64,000 bases of DNA, from NCBI RefSeq assembly GCF_007565055.1, contig NC_044559.1, positions 34,563,046 to 34,627,045 on the forward strand. The letters are read 5' to 3'. Positions 56,001-64,000 of this stretch are shown here, piece by piece (within the stretch, counting starts at the first letter, position 1; the number at the start of each line of letters is the position of its first letter). Source of the stretch: Rhinopithecus roxellana (taxonomy: Eukaryota > Chordata > Mammalia > Primates > Cercopithecidae). The position numbers and the translations under genes were made by a program. The notes beneath the pieces are model-generated. The model saw nothing but the letters and a program-made list of their open reading frames with translations. It ran no database searches and had not been told where the DNA came from.

Positions 56001-59000
56001 CCTTAAGTCACACAGCTGTAAGCAGAGAGGTTGGGACTGTCTCCGTGACATTTCATGCACGTGCCTTTCCGGACTCGCAGCAGCCTGGTCTGAGACCATG
56101 AAGGGAGCAGGCAACAGCAGACTTGAGAAGCACAGAAGAGGTGATGGAATCAGCACCTGCCTATGATGCACCTTGCCTGGACCAGGCATGCATCTCAGGT
56201 GAATTTCTGAGTCAAGCAAGACTGGGCCGGGCTGGTCCAAACTGGGCAAGACACGGGAATGAACCACAGCCATGAGGAGCTCAGCATCTCTGGGTCCCCT
56301 CTGACCCTACCCAAAGCTTTCTTTCTGACCTGGGGAGGGCAAGGTCAGGAGAAGCAGTTGAAGGCTGGGGCTGCTCCCTTGAGATAACACCTATTTAGCA
56401 CTTGTTCCCTTTTCTGCATAATAGAACCACGTGAAACTGGAGTTTTGATAATGGCTGCAATCAACCTGAAGCCTCAGAACCAGCTGAACATTTCCGGGAC
56501 TCCTGTTCACAGCTTCTTCGAACCCAGACTCCCTCGTTAACCAATTTGCAGCTTGAAAACAATGCGTACAGCATAATATGGTCATTTAAAATGTAAGCAG
56601 TAACATCTTAGCATTTAAAAATGTAATACATACCCTGCCTTTAAAATGTCAGCATTTAAGATGGCCAACTACAATTTCATGGGAGGGATTCTCCTTTTTA
56701 GATTATGTTCTCTCTACTTTCTTTTCTTAGTGTGAAAATGTCCTTTCTTTTCAGAAATAACAGTGACATAAATGGTAGCTTAAGGTAGCATTTGTCTTTT
56801 TCCTTCTTCCTCAGTTAGTAAAATAAAATTTGACATTATGTGGATCCCACCGTTTAAAAGCCATTTTTCCCATGAATCCCAAAGTCTAAGATCATGGATC
56901 AAATTGAACCTCTTTGCTTTTCTTTTACTTTCTTTTTTTCTCTCTTTTTATTTTTTTGAGACAGGGTCTCTGGTCTTCTGTCACTCAGGCTGAAGTGCAG
57001 TAGCACAATCATGGCTCATTGCAACCTCTGCCTCCTGGGCTCAAGCCATCTTCCCACTTCAGCCTCCCAAGTAGCTGGGACAACAGGTGTGCACCACCAC
57101 ACCCAGCTAATTTTTTGTAGAGACAGGGTTTCATCACGTTGCCTAGGCTGGTCTCGAACTTCTGAACTCAAGTAATTCACTTGCCCTGGCCTCCCAAAGT
57201 GCTGGAATTACAAGTGTGAGCCACCACACCCAGCCCCTCTTTGCTTTTCTGATGGAGAGATGGAGGCCTGGAAAGGGAAGTGACTGCTCATGGACACACA
57301 GTGACAGCTGGACTTCCCACACACATCCTCTGACTTCCAGCTCCACCTCTCATACCTCTCCCAGGTGGCCTCCTTACCTTCCTTGGGGGCCTGTTCTGTC
57401 CCAGAAGGCTTCTGTTCTCTCAAGAAATAGACCATTGACAAGAGGGTCCCTTGTTGGGCACCACAGAGTCATGCTATGAGCTGTTTTGGGGGCCCTCAGG
57501 ATTGCTTAGCAAATGGAAGAACTTTGTAAGTGGAACTTGGGCTGGCACTTTAGTAACTAAATCCCCCATGTGGGACCCAGATGAATGCACCCTACTTTAC
57601 ACTCTGCTTGATAGTGAATGACATGATATTTCAGTTCCAGCAAACTGTAATTAATAATGCAATGATAATTAAATTCATGAAATCATTACTGCAATTAATA
57701 ATAATTGATTATGTGTTTAGAATACCCCACTTATTGCTATCTACAATTAATCTAGCAGTAGTCATTGCCCTGAAGGCAACCAGAATTGATGGGCTTAGCG
57801 TAAGGAATGTATTCAAACAGCTAATACTTATTCTAGTGCTTCTATGGATCAGGTATCATGCTAACTGTTTCACATAGACCAGTTCTCCACTGAGAACCAG
57901 ATTCTCAATGGGGGATAACTTCTTCTCTCGGGGACATTTGTTTGGCAAGATTTAGAGGCATTTGTTGTCACACTGGGGGGTAGGGTGATATAAGCGCCTA
58001 GAGGATAAAGACCACAGATGTTACTGAATATCCTGAAACGCACAGGACAGGCCCCTAAAACAAACAATTAACCTGCAAAAATGTCAAAGGTGCAGACGTT
58101 GAGAAACCCCGACACAGATGGCTGGTTATGTTCTAAAATGAGAGCACCTTCTTCCTAGGGATGCTGTGGGCCTAGAGAGAGGATGTGAGGCACAGTGCCT
58201 GCCACACTGCAACGGAGTCCCATTGTCATTATCGTCATGTCCCATGCCATCATTACCATGTCTGCGGCTTGTAGAAGGCATGAACTTGTCCAAGGTCACC
58301 CAGCCAGTAGCAGGGGAGCTATGGTTGGAATCTCAGAAGTCTGACTCCAGAATCTTGCACCATGATGTGGGAGGGGCCAGCGCTCTCTACCAGCCCACCT
58401 GGTGCCCCTGCTCAGGGAAGGACCTCCCTGGGGTAACCTCAGGGTCTATGCCCGTGCTGTGAGGGCATGACTCCCTGCTCTGAACTCCCTGCAAGAGAGC
58501 ACGATGGTTAAGAATGGGTTCTGGAGCCCACTCTCCCTCAGCACTTCCCACATGACCTCATCCCTAAAACAGGAGTAACAGCTCTCCCCACGTCAGACTG
58601 CTTTTGCAAGTTTAAAAGCAAAGGCAAGCAGTCAGTGAGAATCGGCAGTGGTTACAGTCTTACCATATCATCCTTGCTCCGCAGAGCCCAGGCCCTGCTC
58701 AGACCCTGTGACTCCGTCCCCACTCACTTGGCTTCAAACACGCCAAGGCTGCTCCTTCACTTCAGCCTCAAACAGGCCAAGGCTGCTCCTACTCAAGTCC
58801 TTGGCCTTTGAACTTGCTATTCAGTTTGCCTGGAGTTCCCTATCCCCTTCTATCTTTTCCTTAAGGCTTTTGCTCAAATATCAGCTTTTCAATGAGAGCT
58901 ACCCTAATGCCCTATTTTAAATGGCACACGCGTACGCGTGTCCACACACAAACACACACACGCCTCCTGCCCCACTTCCCTGCTCTGTATGTCTCCATAT

Positions 59001-61340
59001 CATGTATAACCATTGACATATTACATATTTCATGCATTTACCATGGCCTATCTCACTCTAGCATGACAGGAGTTTCATGAGCACAGGAATGTTTTGACTC
59101 TTTTGCTAACTGCTGCACTCTCAGGGCTTAGAATGGTGGCTGGTATACAGAATGTGCTCAATAAAGATTTTTTTTTTTTCTGAGATGAAGTCTTGCTCTG
59201 TCACCCAGGCTGGAGTGCAGTGGCACGATCTCGGCTCACAGCAACCTCTGCCTCCCAGGTTCAAGTGATTCTCCTGCCTCAGCCTCCCAAGTAGCTGGGA
59301 TTACAGGCTCATGCCACCATGCCTGGCTAATTTTTGTATTTTTAATAGAGATAGGGTTTCACCATGTTGGTCAGGCTAGTCTCGAACTCCTGACCTCATG
59401 ATCCACCTGGCTCGGCCTCCCAAAGTGTTGGGATTACAGGCATGAGCCACCGTGCCTGGCCCTCAATAAAGAGTTGTTGAATGAGTCAACAAATGATTCC
59501 AACCTAAATGACATAGACCCAGCAAATCGTTGTTTGGGGAAGGCAGACAGGGGCAGGAGAACCCAAAAGTCTAAGGAAGAAGCAGAGATTGACACCCAGG
59601 TTTGGTGAAAGGAGAAAGGCCAGGGGCTGGTTTGCATTTCACAAGGCCACCCCTACCTCACTCTGCAGGGCGTGGGCTTTCTTGGCCCAGGCCATCTTCA
59701 GGTCCTCGGGCAGTGCTGTGAACTCGTGACACCGGGTCCTGTAGTCGTGGTTGCTGGCCAGAGCCTGGGCCTTCCTGGCGTGGACCAGGTGCACCATGTC
59801 CATGGGCAGATGGAACTGGGCTTGGCTGCTGGTCGCCCCCCTCCTGTACTGAAGCTCACTCTGCAGCTGGCCCATGCGCCGGCAGTGCTGGATTCGGGGG
59901 TCGTCACTTACACTCTGGGGCCCTATGAGTTTCCCTCGCTCCTTCACAAAGTCATGTCTGTAGAGAAACTGCAAGAAAGGGCCGGCCGGTCAAATTCTAT
60001 CTGTGCATTTTCATTGCAGACTCTAGAAAAATCACTTGTTCTTACACTAGGAGGTGATGATTATAAGAAAAACCACAGTGGGGTTGGCCTGAGAGCGTGC
60101 CTTCCTCCCTGGGGGATGGACAATTAAAACATCGCTCCATTCTTCCTATCTAATTAAAATCAGATCCTCAGAACCAAAGGAAGGGCTTCACTCCCCTTAC
60201 ATGTCCTATGGCCAAAAGGAATTTATCAAAAAGGGTGAAAGAGAAACTTGTGCTTTATCCATTTGCACTTGGCAAAACATTAAACCCAAAAGACAGGATC
60301 CATTTATTTGAAGTCCACATTTTTCTATGATTTGTTTGTGGGAAAGAGAAAGTCACCTTCATGTCCCAAAGCTATGGATGTTATCAACAGAGTGGCTGAA
60401 ACACAGCCATCAAATCCTAACACCAATGCGTGAAACTACAGAGAGCCAAGAGGGAGATGTGTTCCGGCTGTATTGCAATTTCTATCGAGAGTTCTCGTTC
60501 TAAATCTGGGTGGAGTTAGAAGATAGGCAGTTCGTGCATTACAAGGGGATCATAGCCTAGACGTTGCAATTAGAAATAAATCATCATATCCTTCCTGCTA
60601 GAGACCTTTGCCTGAATTTAGCTTCTGATTAACGGAGCCTTTCTTTTCCCCCTCAGTCAAAGAATCTCATTCATAACTAATATATTCTGCAGGTGACATC
60701 CTGTCTCGCATGGTTATAGATTTGCTTTAATTCAGGAAAATCAGCCGTAGACATTGTTTTACACGAAGTTAACAGAAATTAGGCAAGATGGAAGGTCATA
60801 TCATTCAACTCACATCACTGGCTATATCTCCAGAGGCCCGGGCAGCCTGGAAGGGGAGCGCTTCTATTGTCAGCTTGTAGCCTTGAGCACGAAGATTATG
60901 CCAAGACTCTTTGTATTTTGCCTAAAGTGGGAACACATGTAAATCTTTTTTAAAAAATTACATGAATCAACGAGCAAAGGTCACCCCTTTCATTTATAGC
61001 ACGGTGTTCCAGAATCTATTTCTGTTTTGTGCAGCAAATCTCATTAGTACACACCCTGGGTACACTCACGGACTCACATTTGTGAGAAGGTATATTTAAC
61101 ATGGGCATCTAAGCTACACATTTTAAAAAGCTTCTGTGAAGGCCAGAAAGGTCAGTGTTGGGTCACTTTACAGATGTAGACATACATGACTTTGGAGCAT
61201 GCTTGAACTTAAGCAACAAAATGGCTTACGTCACTCAGGTTGGCTGCATTCGTTTTTGCTCGGATGAACTCGGGCAGACCCAGGGTCATTGTATACTGGT
61301 GTCTTGCATCCTCTCCAGCTGCTTTATACAGGCGCTGGGC

Positions 61341-61372
<32 letters not shown>

Positions 61373-63558
61373 CAACAACAATAATAATGCAAGAGATAAG
61401 TGCTGTGCATTTCTGCAGTGCTGGAAGTCCTTCAATGGCAGTTGAGGAAACACAATAGCAAAAAAACATTCACTGTGTCATGGATACATCTCCAGTCTTG
61501 GGGAAGATGTTTATTTCAATAAAGACAATCTTTCATGAGTCAAGTCGAGTGATGTAAAAGGAATATGTAAGGAATGGCAATGTGCTTTGCTGAATAATAA
61601 GCCAATGAAAGAAAAATAAATTTAAGAATACTCCCGAGGTTCTTTATATTGTAGACTTTGTCCTTGAGGACATAACATAAAGGTCATACAAAGACCTGGG
61701 AAATTTAGGAGAAGGGAGGTGGAAGGGACGTCTCCAAACCCTTGCATATACCCTTTACTAAAGCCCCAGGATCCTTTCCGCTGGTGAATCACACCAATGC
61801 TGCTCTGGATGGCCTCATCTTGTACAAAAACATCCATTCTTGTGATTAGAAATGGGTCTATGAGCCAGGCATGGTGTCTGATGCCTATAATCTCAGTACT
61901 TTGGGTGGCTGAGGCCGGTGGATCATGAGGTCAGGAGTTCAAGACCAGCCTGGCCAACATGGTGAAACCTTGTCTCTACTAAAAATACAAAACTTAGGGC
62001 CAGGCGCAGTGGCTCATGCCTGTAATCCCAGCACTTTGGGAGACCGAGGTGGACGGATCACCTGAGTTCGGGAGTTTGAGACCAGCCTGACCAAGATGGA
62101 GAAACCCCATCTGTACTAAAACACAAAATTAGCTTGACGTGGTGGCAGACATCTGTAATCCCAGCTACTTGGGAGTCTGAGGCAGGAAAATTGCTTGAAC
62201 CCAAGAGGCAGAGGTTCCAGTGAGCCGAGATCGAGCCACTGCACTCCAACCTGGGTGACAGAGCGAGACTCTGTCTCAAACAAACAAACAAACAAACAAA
62301 AATTAGCCAGGCATGGTGGCAGAAGCCTGTAATCCCAGCTACTCAGGAGGCTGAGGCAGGAAAATCGCTTGAACCCGGAAGGCAGAGGTTGCAGCAAGCC
62401 GAGATGCCACCACTGCACTCCATCCTGGGTGAAAGAGCGAAACTCCATCTCAAAAAAAAAAAAAAAAAAAGAAAAGTAAAAGAAATCAGTCTATGGTTGC
62501 CGAGTTTGCTAAGGTCAGAGGCCAGGAGAGAAGGCATTGTTATCCCACAGCACAAAGCTCATAAAGTAGGCAGAAAAGATTAAATAGGAATTTAAAAGTG
62601 ATACTACCACTCTAAAAGATCATGAATTCCATCCCTTATCCCAAGCTGCCATTTCTTACTTTTCAGCTGGAGTAAGTAGGAACTAATAGTGTAAATAACC
62701 AAATCTCAGCTGACTTCTAGAAGTTAGAGTCAGAAGGAGAATCTTAAAAACTAAAGATAGAGTCAGAAGGAGAATCCTAAAACCTAAAGGTGGTTCAAAA
62801 TGTAATTCTCTGCCAAGCTCACCTATTTTGAACCTGTAAGAGAGCCACTACGAATAAGTAGAATCAATGAGGCTGGAATGATAATTTTACGGAATGAGAT
62901 TCCTTCCTTTGCACCTACCCTCTGCTGGATACATGAAAGTGCAAATTGGGTAAATGGTGAGTGAGAAGAGGAGAAGGTAGAGAATTGAGAAGCCTGACAA
63001 ACATCTTACAATATAACTGTCCTTGAATAACCACAAATCCTCCCACATCAGATTGACAATGTAAAATTGGTTAACCAATATTTGCCTAGACAGAACAAAT
63101 GAATTATAGACCAGTACTTCTCAGACCTTCATGTGCCAAAGAATCATCTTATGATCCTGTCAAATGACCATGTGGAGTCAGTAGATCTGAGGTTGTGCCT
63201 TGCCAGTATGCTCCCAGGCAATGCTAATGTAGCTGGTCTGGGATTGCACTTGGAAAGTGAGACTACAGATGATCCCAGATTCCCAACTGGGCTTTCATTT
63301 CCTCTGGAAAATGTTCAGGCTCCATATAATGACATTCTTTTCTTTCCAAACCTCAACATAAACACCCATGCTCTTTCTCACCCCACACACATTCACATGT
63401 GTTTTTAACAATCTAGCAGTTTTTTAAAAGACCATTCCAAAGCCATCGGGAGATTTTACCTCATTCGTTATCTGGTTGCTGAACTTCGCATGAAGGAGGT
63501 TGGGAGTGTCTGTCACAGCTGTGTACTTGAATGAGTGGGGATGCTGCCGATATTTACT
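43974..63558 (-). CDS. NRAP: Nebulin-related anchoring protein, C-terminal 530 residues (11 exons; gene continues beyond the right edge)
   Basis: Exons in transcript order on the - strand: 63460-63558, 61230-61334, 60814-60921, 59657-59968, 53328-53432, 52406-52504, 50631-50735, 47193-47300, 45580-45891, 44668-44799, 43974-44081. All introns are phase 0; total 1593 nt. Every exon ends in SD, SE or NE and the next begins x-x-Y-K/R, so the nebulin actin-binding motif SDxxYK spans each junction. Two super-repeats of seven modules are visible (243 aa each, the second with an altered end), then a tail ending TEILHVKRKKALLL. Human NRAP is about 1730 aa, so this is roughly its last 30%; the LIM domain and first modules are outside. 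Family knowledge: muscle scaffold at intercalated discs and myotendinous junctions, involved in myofibril assembly and binding actin and vinculin-type partners. No stop or frameshift is seen. NRAP rather than nebulin is chosen from the C-terminal tail and from HABP2 as neighbour. Confidence 0.96.
44587..44592 (+). terminator. HABP2: HABP2 distal poly(A) signal AATAAA
   Basis: Canonical hexamer with a downstream GAGTGTGTCT element. Cleavage is expected near 44605. Preferred as the main site because of the downstream element and the remembered human UTR length. Confidence 0.6.
44668..44799 (-). CDS. NRAP: NRAP penultimate exon (132 nt), last nebulin module
   Basis: Encodes 44 aa, VKYKSDLNLTRGVGWTPPGS...GLGLQGAY. 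It is the counterpart of the 105 nt GIGW exon, lengthened by nine codons that lead into the C-terminal tail. The acceptor is ACCCTCAAG and the donor GTGAGT. Confidence 0.94.
45190..45430 (+). repeat. MIR, nearly complete
   Basis: CAAGAGCTTGGGCCCTCACA, CTGAACCTCTCTGAGCCTCA, CATCTGTAAAATGAGGCAG and AAGACACTCAAGAAGTGG, in order. In the NRAP intron before its penultimate exon. Confidence 0.8.
45580..45891 (-). CDS. NRAP: NRAP long exon (312 nt), three fused nebulin modules
   Basis: Encodes 104 aa, FRYKEAFLRDRGLQIG...AHQLQSD, with internal module starts SDNEYKK and SDVHYRQ. The acceptor is GACTTGCAG and the donor GTGAGC. Confidence 0.95.
45985..46210 (+). repeat. MIR, nearly complete
   Basis: GGCACAGGCTTTGGATCCAG, GTGAGCCTCAGTTTCCCCAT and GGATTCAATCAG, in MIR order. 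NRAP intron between 45892 and 47192. Confidence 0.75.
47193..47300 (-). CDS. NRAP: NRAP internal exon (108 nt), nebulin module
   Basis: Encodes 36 aa, KVYRNSWEQTRAGSYDFRLD...EIASD. The acceptor is CCAATCTAG and the donor GTAAGA. Confidence 0.93.
47301..50630. other. NRAP intron holding a decayed reading frame
   Basis: Intron between the 50631-50735 and 47193-47300 exons. Contains a perfect 12 bp hairpin (47641-47671), a T-run at about 48051-48061 and the pseudogene candidate at 48915-49560. No Alu. Confidence 0.6.
48915..49560 (-). pseudogene. Possible decayed coding fragment of unknown origin in an NRAP intron
   Basis: Reading the - strand from about 49370 to 48920, one frame gives a coherent, lysine-rich protein-like text (ALLRGRVEYAQLDQVLCKED, AIEMCKAAEITKNQMTLMCE, KSKRLRNLKTPSGKAKTSTE). 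It is interrupted by two TGA and one TAA codon, each explained by a single C-to-T change (CGA or CAA). A second frame upstream (about 49540-49350) continues with another plausible segment, implying a frameshift. An AATAAA lies downstream on the - strand at 48608-48613, and an A-run (T-run on +) at about 48051-48061. A processed pseudogene would fit, but I do not recognise a parent gene and chance is possible. Confidence 0.25.
50631..50735 (-). CDS. NRAP: NRAP internal exon (105 nt), nebulin module
   Basis: Encodes 35 aa, RMYRSGDAESLHRYTLIPD...HLSD. The acceptor is ATCCACAG and the donor GTAAGT. Confidence 0.94.
51114..51409 (+). mobile_element. Alu in NRAP intron
   Basis: GGCGGGCGCGGTGGCTCACG to a pure A tail. 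The flanks ATACAGCCTC / GTACAGTCTC look like a decayed target duplication. Confidence 0.94.
51410..52405. other. NRAP intron, right part
   Basis: AT-rich single-copy DNA with a C-run at 51911-51922, MIR-like debris at about 52050-52240 and a 42 bp tandem duplication at 52243-52327. Confidence 0.6.
52243..52327. repeat. Tandem duplication, two copies, unit about 42 bp
   Basis: ATCCAGGCAATAGAAAGG... is followed directly by ATCCAGGTAGCAGAAAGG..., both continuing TTTGCACGCCCATCTG-like text with a few changes. Confidence 0.85.
52406..52504 (-). CDS. NRAP: NRAP internal exon (99 nt), nebulin module
   Basis: Encodes 33 aa, TKYRKKPDSIKFTTVVDSPD...HCNE. The acceptor is CTTATAG and the donor GTAGGT. 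Confidence 0.94.
52701..52778. repeat. Tandem duplication, two copies of 39 bp
   Basis: Units 52701-52739 and 52740-52778, sharing CTCTTGAAGAGAGAGGCAGC. They differ at three positions. NRAP intron. Confidence 0.9.
53328..53432 (-). CDS. NRAP: NRAP internal exon (105 nt), nebulin module with GIGW motif
   Basis: Encodes 35 aa, LRYKSDLVSMKGIGWLALRS...LISE. The K-G-x-G-W sequence is the nebulin super-repeat signature (WLKGIGW type). The acceptor is CCCTGCAG; the donor is GTACCA, a poor match to consensus. Confidence 0.94.
53433..55370. other. NRAP large intron, left part, no gene seen
   Basis: Single-copy DNA with a short TTCTC run at about 54367-54388. No exon-like nebulin module was found between the 53328 and 59657 exons, and the protein joins correctly without one. 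Confidence 0.6.
55371..55526 (-). mobile_element. Old Alu monomer fragment, reverse
   Basis: CCACCACACCTGGCTAATG through GGGATTACAGGTGTGTGCCA, about half an Alu and strongly diverged. Confidence 0.75.
55740..55945 (+). repeat. MIR fragment
   Basis: TTGGGTAAGCTACTTAGATT and ATTAAATGAGATAGTTTACA, then GTAAGCGTTCCATACATTTT. Diverged. Confidence 0.6.
56946..57235 (-). mobile_element. Alu (J-like), reverse orientation
   Basis: T-rich tail, GAGACAGGGTCTCTGGTCTT to CACCACACCCAGCC. NRAP large intron. Confidence 0.93.
57880..58110 (+). repeat. MER20-like hAT DNA transposon
   Basis: AACCAGATTCTCAATGGGGG, GTTGTCACACTGGGG, CACAGGACAGGCCCC and AGACGTTGAGAAACCCC, in the order of the roughly 220 bp MER20 element. 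Confidence 0.7.
58640..59167 (+). repeat. L2-like repeat, interrupted by an Alu
   Basis: CCTGGAGTTCCCTATCCCCT, CTCAAATATCAGCTTTTCA and GGAGTTTCATGAGCACAGG, then AATGTGCTCAATAAAGA. Continues after the Alu as GTTGTTGAATGAGTC. Also holds a 33 bp tandem duplication at 58725-58790. Confidence 0.65.
59168..59462 (-). mobile_element. Alu, reverse orientation, inserted in L2
   Basis: T-tail, CTGAGATGAAGTCTTGCTCT to CGTGCCTGGCC. An 11 bp direct duplication, CTCAATAAAGA, lies on both sides. Confidence 0.94.
59657..59968 (-). CDS. NRAP: NRAP long exon (312 nt), three fused nebulin modules
   Basis: Encodes 104 aa, FLYRHDFVKERGKLIG...KKAHALQSE. Internal module starts are at QSELQYRR and ASNHDYRT. The acceptor is CTTGCAG and the donor GTAGGG. 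Same class as the exon at 45580-45891, implying that three ancestral 35-residue exons fused before the super-repeat duplicated. Confidence 0.95.
59969..60813. other. NRAP intron, no gene seen
   Basis: Single-copy, moderately AT-rich DNA between two NRAP exons. No repeat I can name. Confidence 0.6.
60814..60921 (-). CDS. NRAP: NRAP internal exon (108 nt), nebulin module
   Basis: Encodes 36 aa, AKYKESWHNLRAQGYKLTIE...IASD. The acceptor is CACTTTAG and the donor GTGAGT. Paralogous to the exon at 47193-47300, which shares the S-W...A-G-Y/S-Y and PFQ-A-ARAS pattern. Confidence 0.94.
61230..61334 (-). CDS. NRAP: NRAP internal exon (105 nt), nebulin module
   Basis: Encodes 35 aa, RLYKAAGEDARHQYTMTLGL...NLSD. 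The donor is GTAAGC. The acceptor is TTGCCCAG, directly preceded on the - strand by an ATT/GTT trinucleotide array in place of an ordinary pyrimidine tract. Confidence 0.93.
61341..61388. repeat. (AAT)9(AAC)4(AAT)3 microsatellite at an NRAP splice acceptor
   Basis: Sixteen uninterrupted trinucleotides starting seven bases from the exon edge at 61334. On the transcript strand it reads ATT/GTT repeats immediately before TTGCCCAG-type acceptor bases. Confidence 0.95.
61864..61996 (+). mobile_element. Alu, first part, split by a second Alu
   Basis: GAGCCAGGCATGGTGTCTGA to ACAAAACTTAGG. The remainder resumes at about 62302. Confidence 0.88.
61999..62301 (+). mobile_element. Alu nested inside another Alu
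   Basis: GGCCAGGCGCAGTGGCTCAT to a (CAAA)n tail, interrupting the older copy between its left and right monomers. Confidence 0.9.
62302..62470 (+). mobile_element. Alu, second part of the split copy
   Basis: AATTAGCCAGGCATGGTGGC to a pure A tail, completing the element begun at 61864. Confidence 0.88.
62471..63459. other. NRAP intron, no gene seen
   Basis: Single-copy DNA with a 33 bp tandem duplication (62726-62791) and a hAT/MER-like piece at about 63110-63270 (CAGACCTTCATGTGCCAAAG...). Confidence 0.55.
62726..62791. repeat. Tandem duplication, two copies of 33 bp
   Basis: AGAGTCAGAAGGAGAATC begins both units (62726 and 62759); the second differs at a few positions near its end. NRAP intron. 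Confidence 0.88.
63460..63558 (-). CDS. NRAP: NRAP internal exon (99 nt), nebulin module
   Basis: First exon of the gene inside this window in transcript order. Encodes 33 aa, SKYRQHPHSFKYTAVTDTPN...ITNE. The acceptor is GAATTCAG; the donor GTAAAA is weaker than consensus. Same 33-residue class as the exon at 52406-52504. Confidence 0.93.
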
Positions 63559-63922
63559 CTGAATTCACACACAAGAAAGGAAGAAGAAGACTCCGTAAGG
63601 GATAAAAACCAGAAGCAGAACCAGTTCTTTAAGTATTAGCCATAAAGCCTCATTTTGCAAAGGTTGCAAGTCTATCACTCCAGAATCCAGGTTGTCACCT
63701 GCCTTTGTGACCGCAAAACTCACTGGGATGAGGAAGCAGAGAGGAGGACAGGATGGACTGAATCGGACCCTTCTAAATGGGAAAGGGAGATTTAATCCTT
63801 TGCCATGAATGTGAACCTGACTATTTAAATTTGTGGTTTGTTCCAGATCTTTGCTGGACAGAGACCCAGTGCTCCTCCGCCTTGATGGCATACCACAAAC
63901 TGCAGCTTAAAAAAAACAGACA

Positions 63923-64000
63923 TGCCGGGTGTAGCGGCTCATGCCTGTAATCCCAGCACTTTAGGAGGCCAAGGCGGTAGGATCCCCTAAGGTCAGGAGT
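63923..64000 (+). mobile_element. Alu, cut by the window edge
   Basis: ATGCCGGGTGTAGCGGCTCA through GGTCAGGAGT; the rest lies outside. Confidence 0.9.

Noticed and set aside
53433..59656. Looked for a missing NRAP exon in the 6.2 kb intron.
   Set aside because: The module order (312 nt exon followed by the GIGW exon) is already complete, and no SD...YK-like frame with splice sites appears.
1..64000. Search for CRISPR arrays, rRNA, tRNA, bacterial operons, phage or an unknown mobile system.
   Set aside because: None seen. The window is an ordinary primate two-gene locus, and I will not force a novel system onto it.

Overview
This is vertebrate, clearly primate, nuclear DNA. It has split genes with long introns, about 20 Alu copies in both orientations, L1, MIR, L2 and MaLR LTR fragments, and no bacterial-style gene packing. 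Two neighbouring genes are recognisable: HABP2 (plasma hyaluronan-binding serine protease, FSAP) on the + strand, complete, and the 3' third of NRAP (nebulin-related anchoring protein) on the - strand, cut by the right edge. In human they are neighbours on chromosome 10q25. The species is probably an Old World monkey rather than human. The youngest Alu (8708-9021) carries a GATCCGGCCACTGC variant that I associate with cercopithecid AluY copies, and the HABP2 protein differs at several positions from the human protein as I remember it.

Layout. 1-7.4 kb: intergenic, with Alus, MIR/L2 and an old DNA-transposon piece. 7.4-7.55 kb: HABP2 proximal promoter and start codon. 7.55-43.41 kb: the 13 coding exons of HABP2. 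I placed each exon from its splice sites and reading frame; they join to 1683 nt, or 560 codons plus stop, which is the length of human HABP2. Intron 1 (about 15 kb) and intron 2 (about 7 kb) hold most of the repeats. Exons 3-13 are packed into 14 kb and encode an acidic/tyrosine-rich N-terminus, three EGF modules, one kringle and a trypsin-type protease domain. 43.4-44.6 kb: the two 3' ends face each other and appear to overlap, so the last NRAP exon lies antisense inside the HABP2 3' UTR. 44.6-63.6 kb: ten more NRAP exons on the - strand, following a 99/105/108/312/105 nt pattern of nebulin modules. 63.9-64 kb: the start of another Alu.

The two genes are functionally unrelated. HABP2 is a secreted liver-derived protease of plasma, and NRAP is a striated-muscle scaffold at myofibril ends. 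Their only visible link is the convergent overlap of the transcripts.

I found no undescribed system. The items most worth a second look are a roughly 175 bp-arm inverted repeat in HABP2 intron 1, a GC-AG intron inside the protease domain, a trinucleotide microsatellite sitting in the 3' splice site of an NRAP exon, the overlapping 3' ends, and a decayed reading frame in an NRAP intron whose parent I cannot name.
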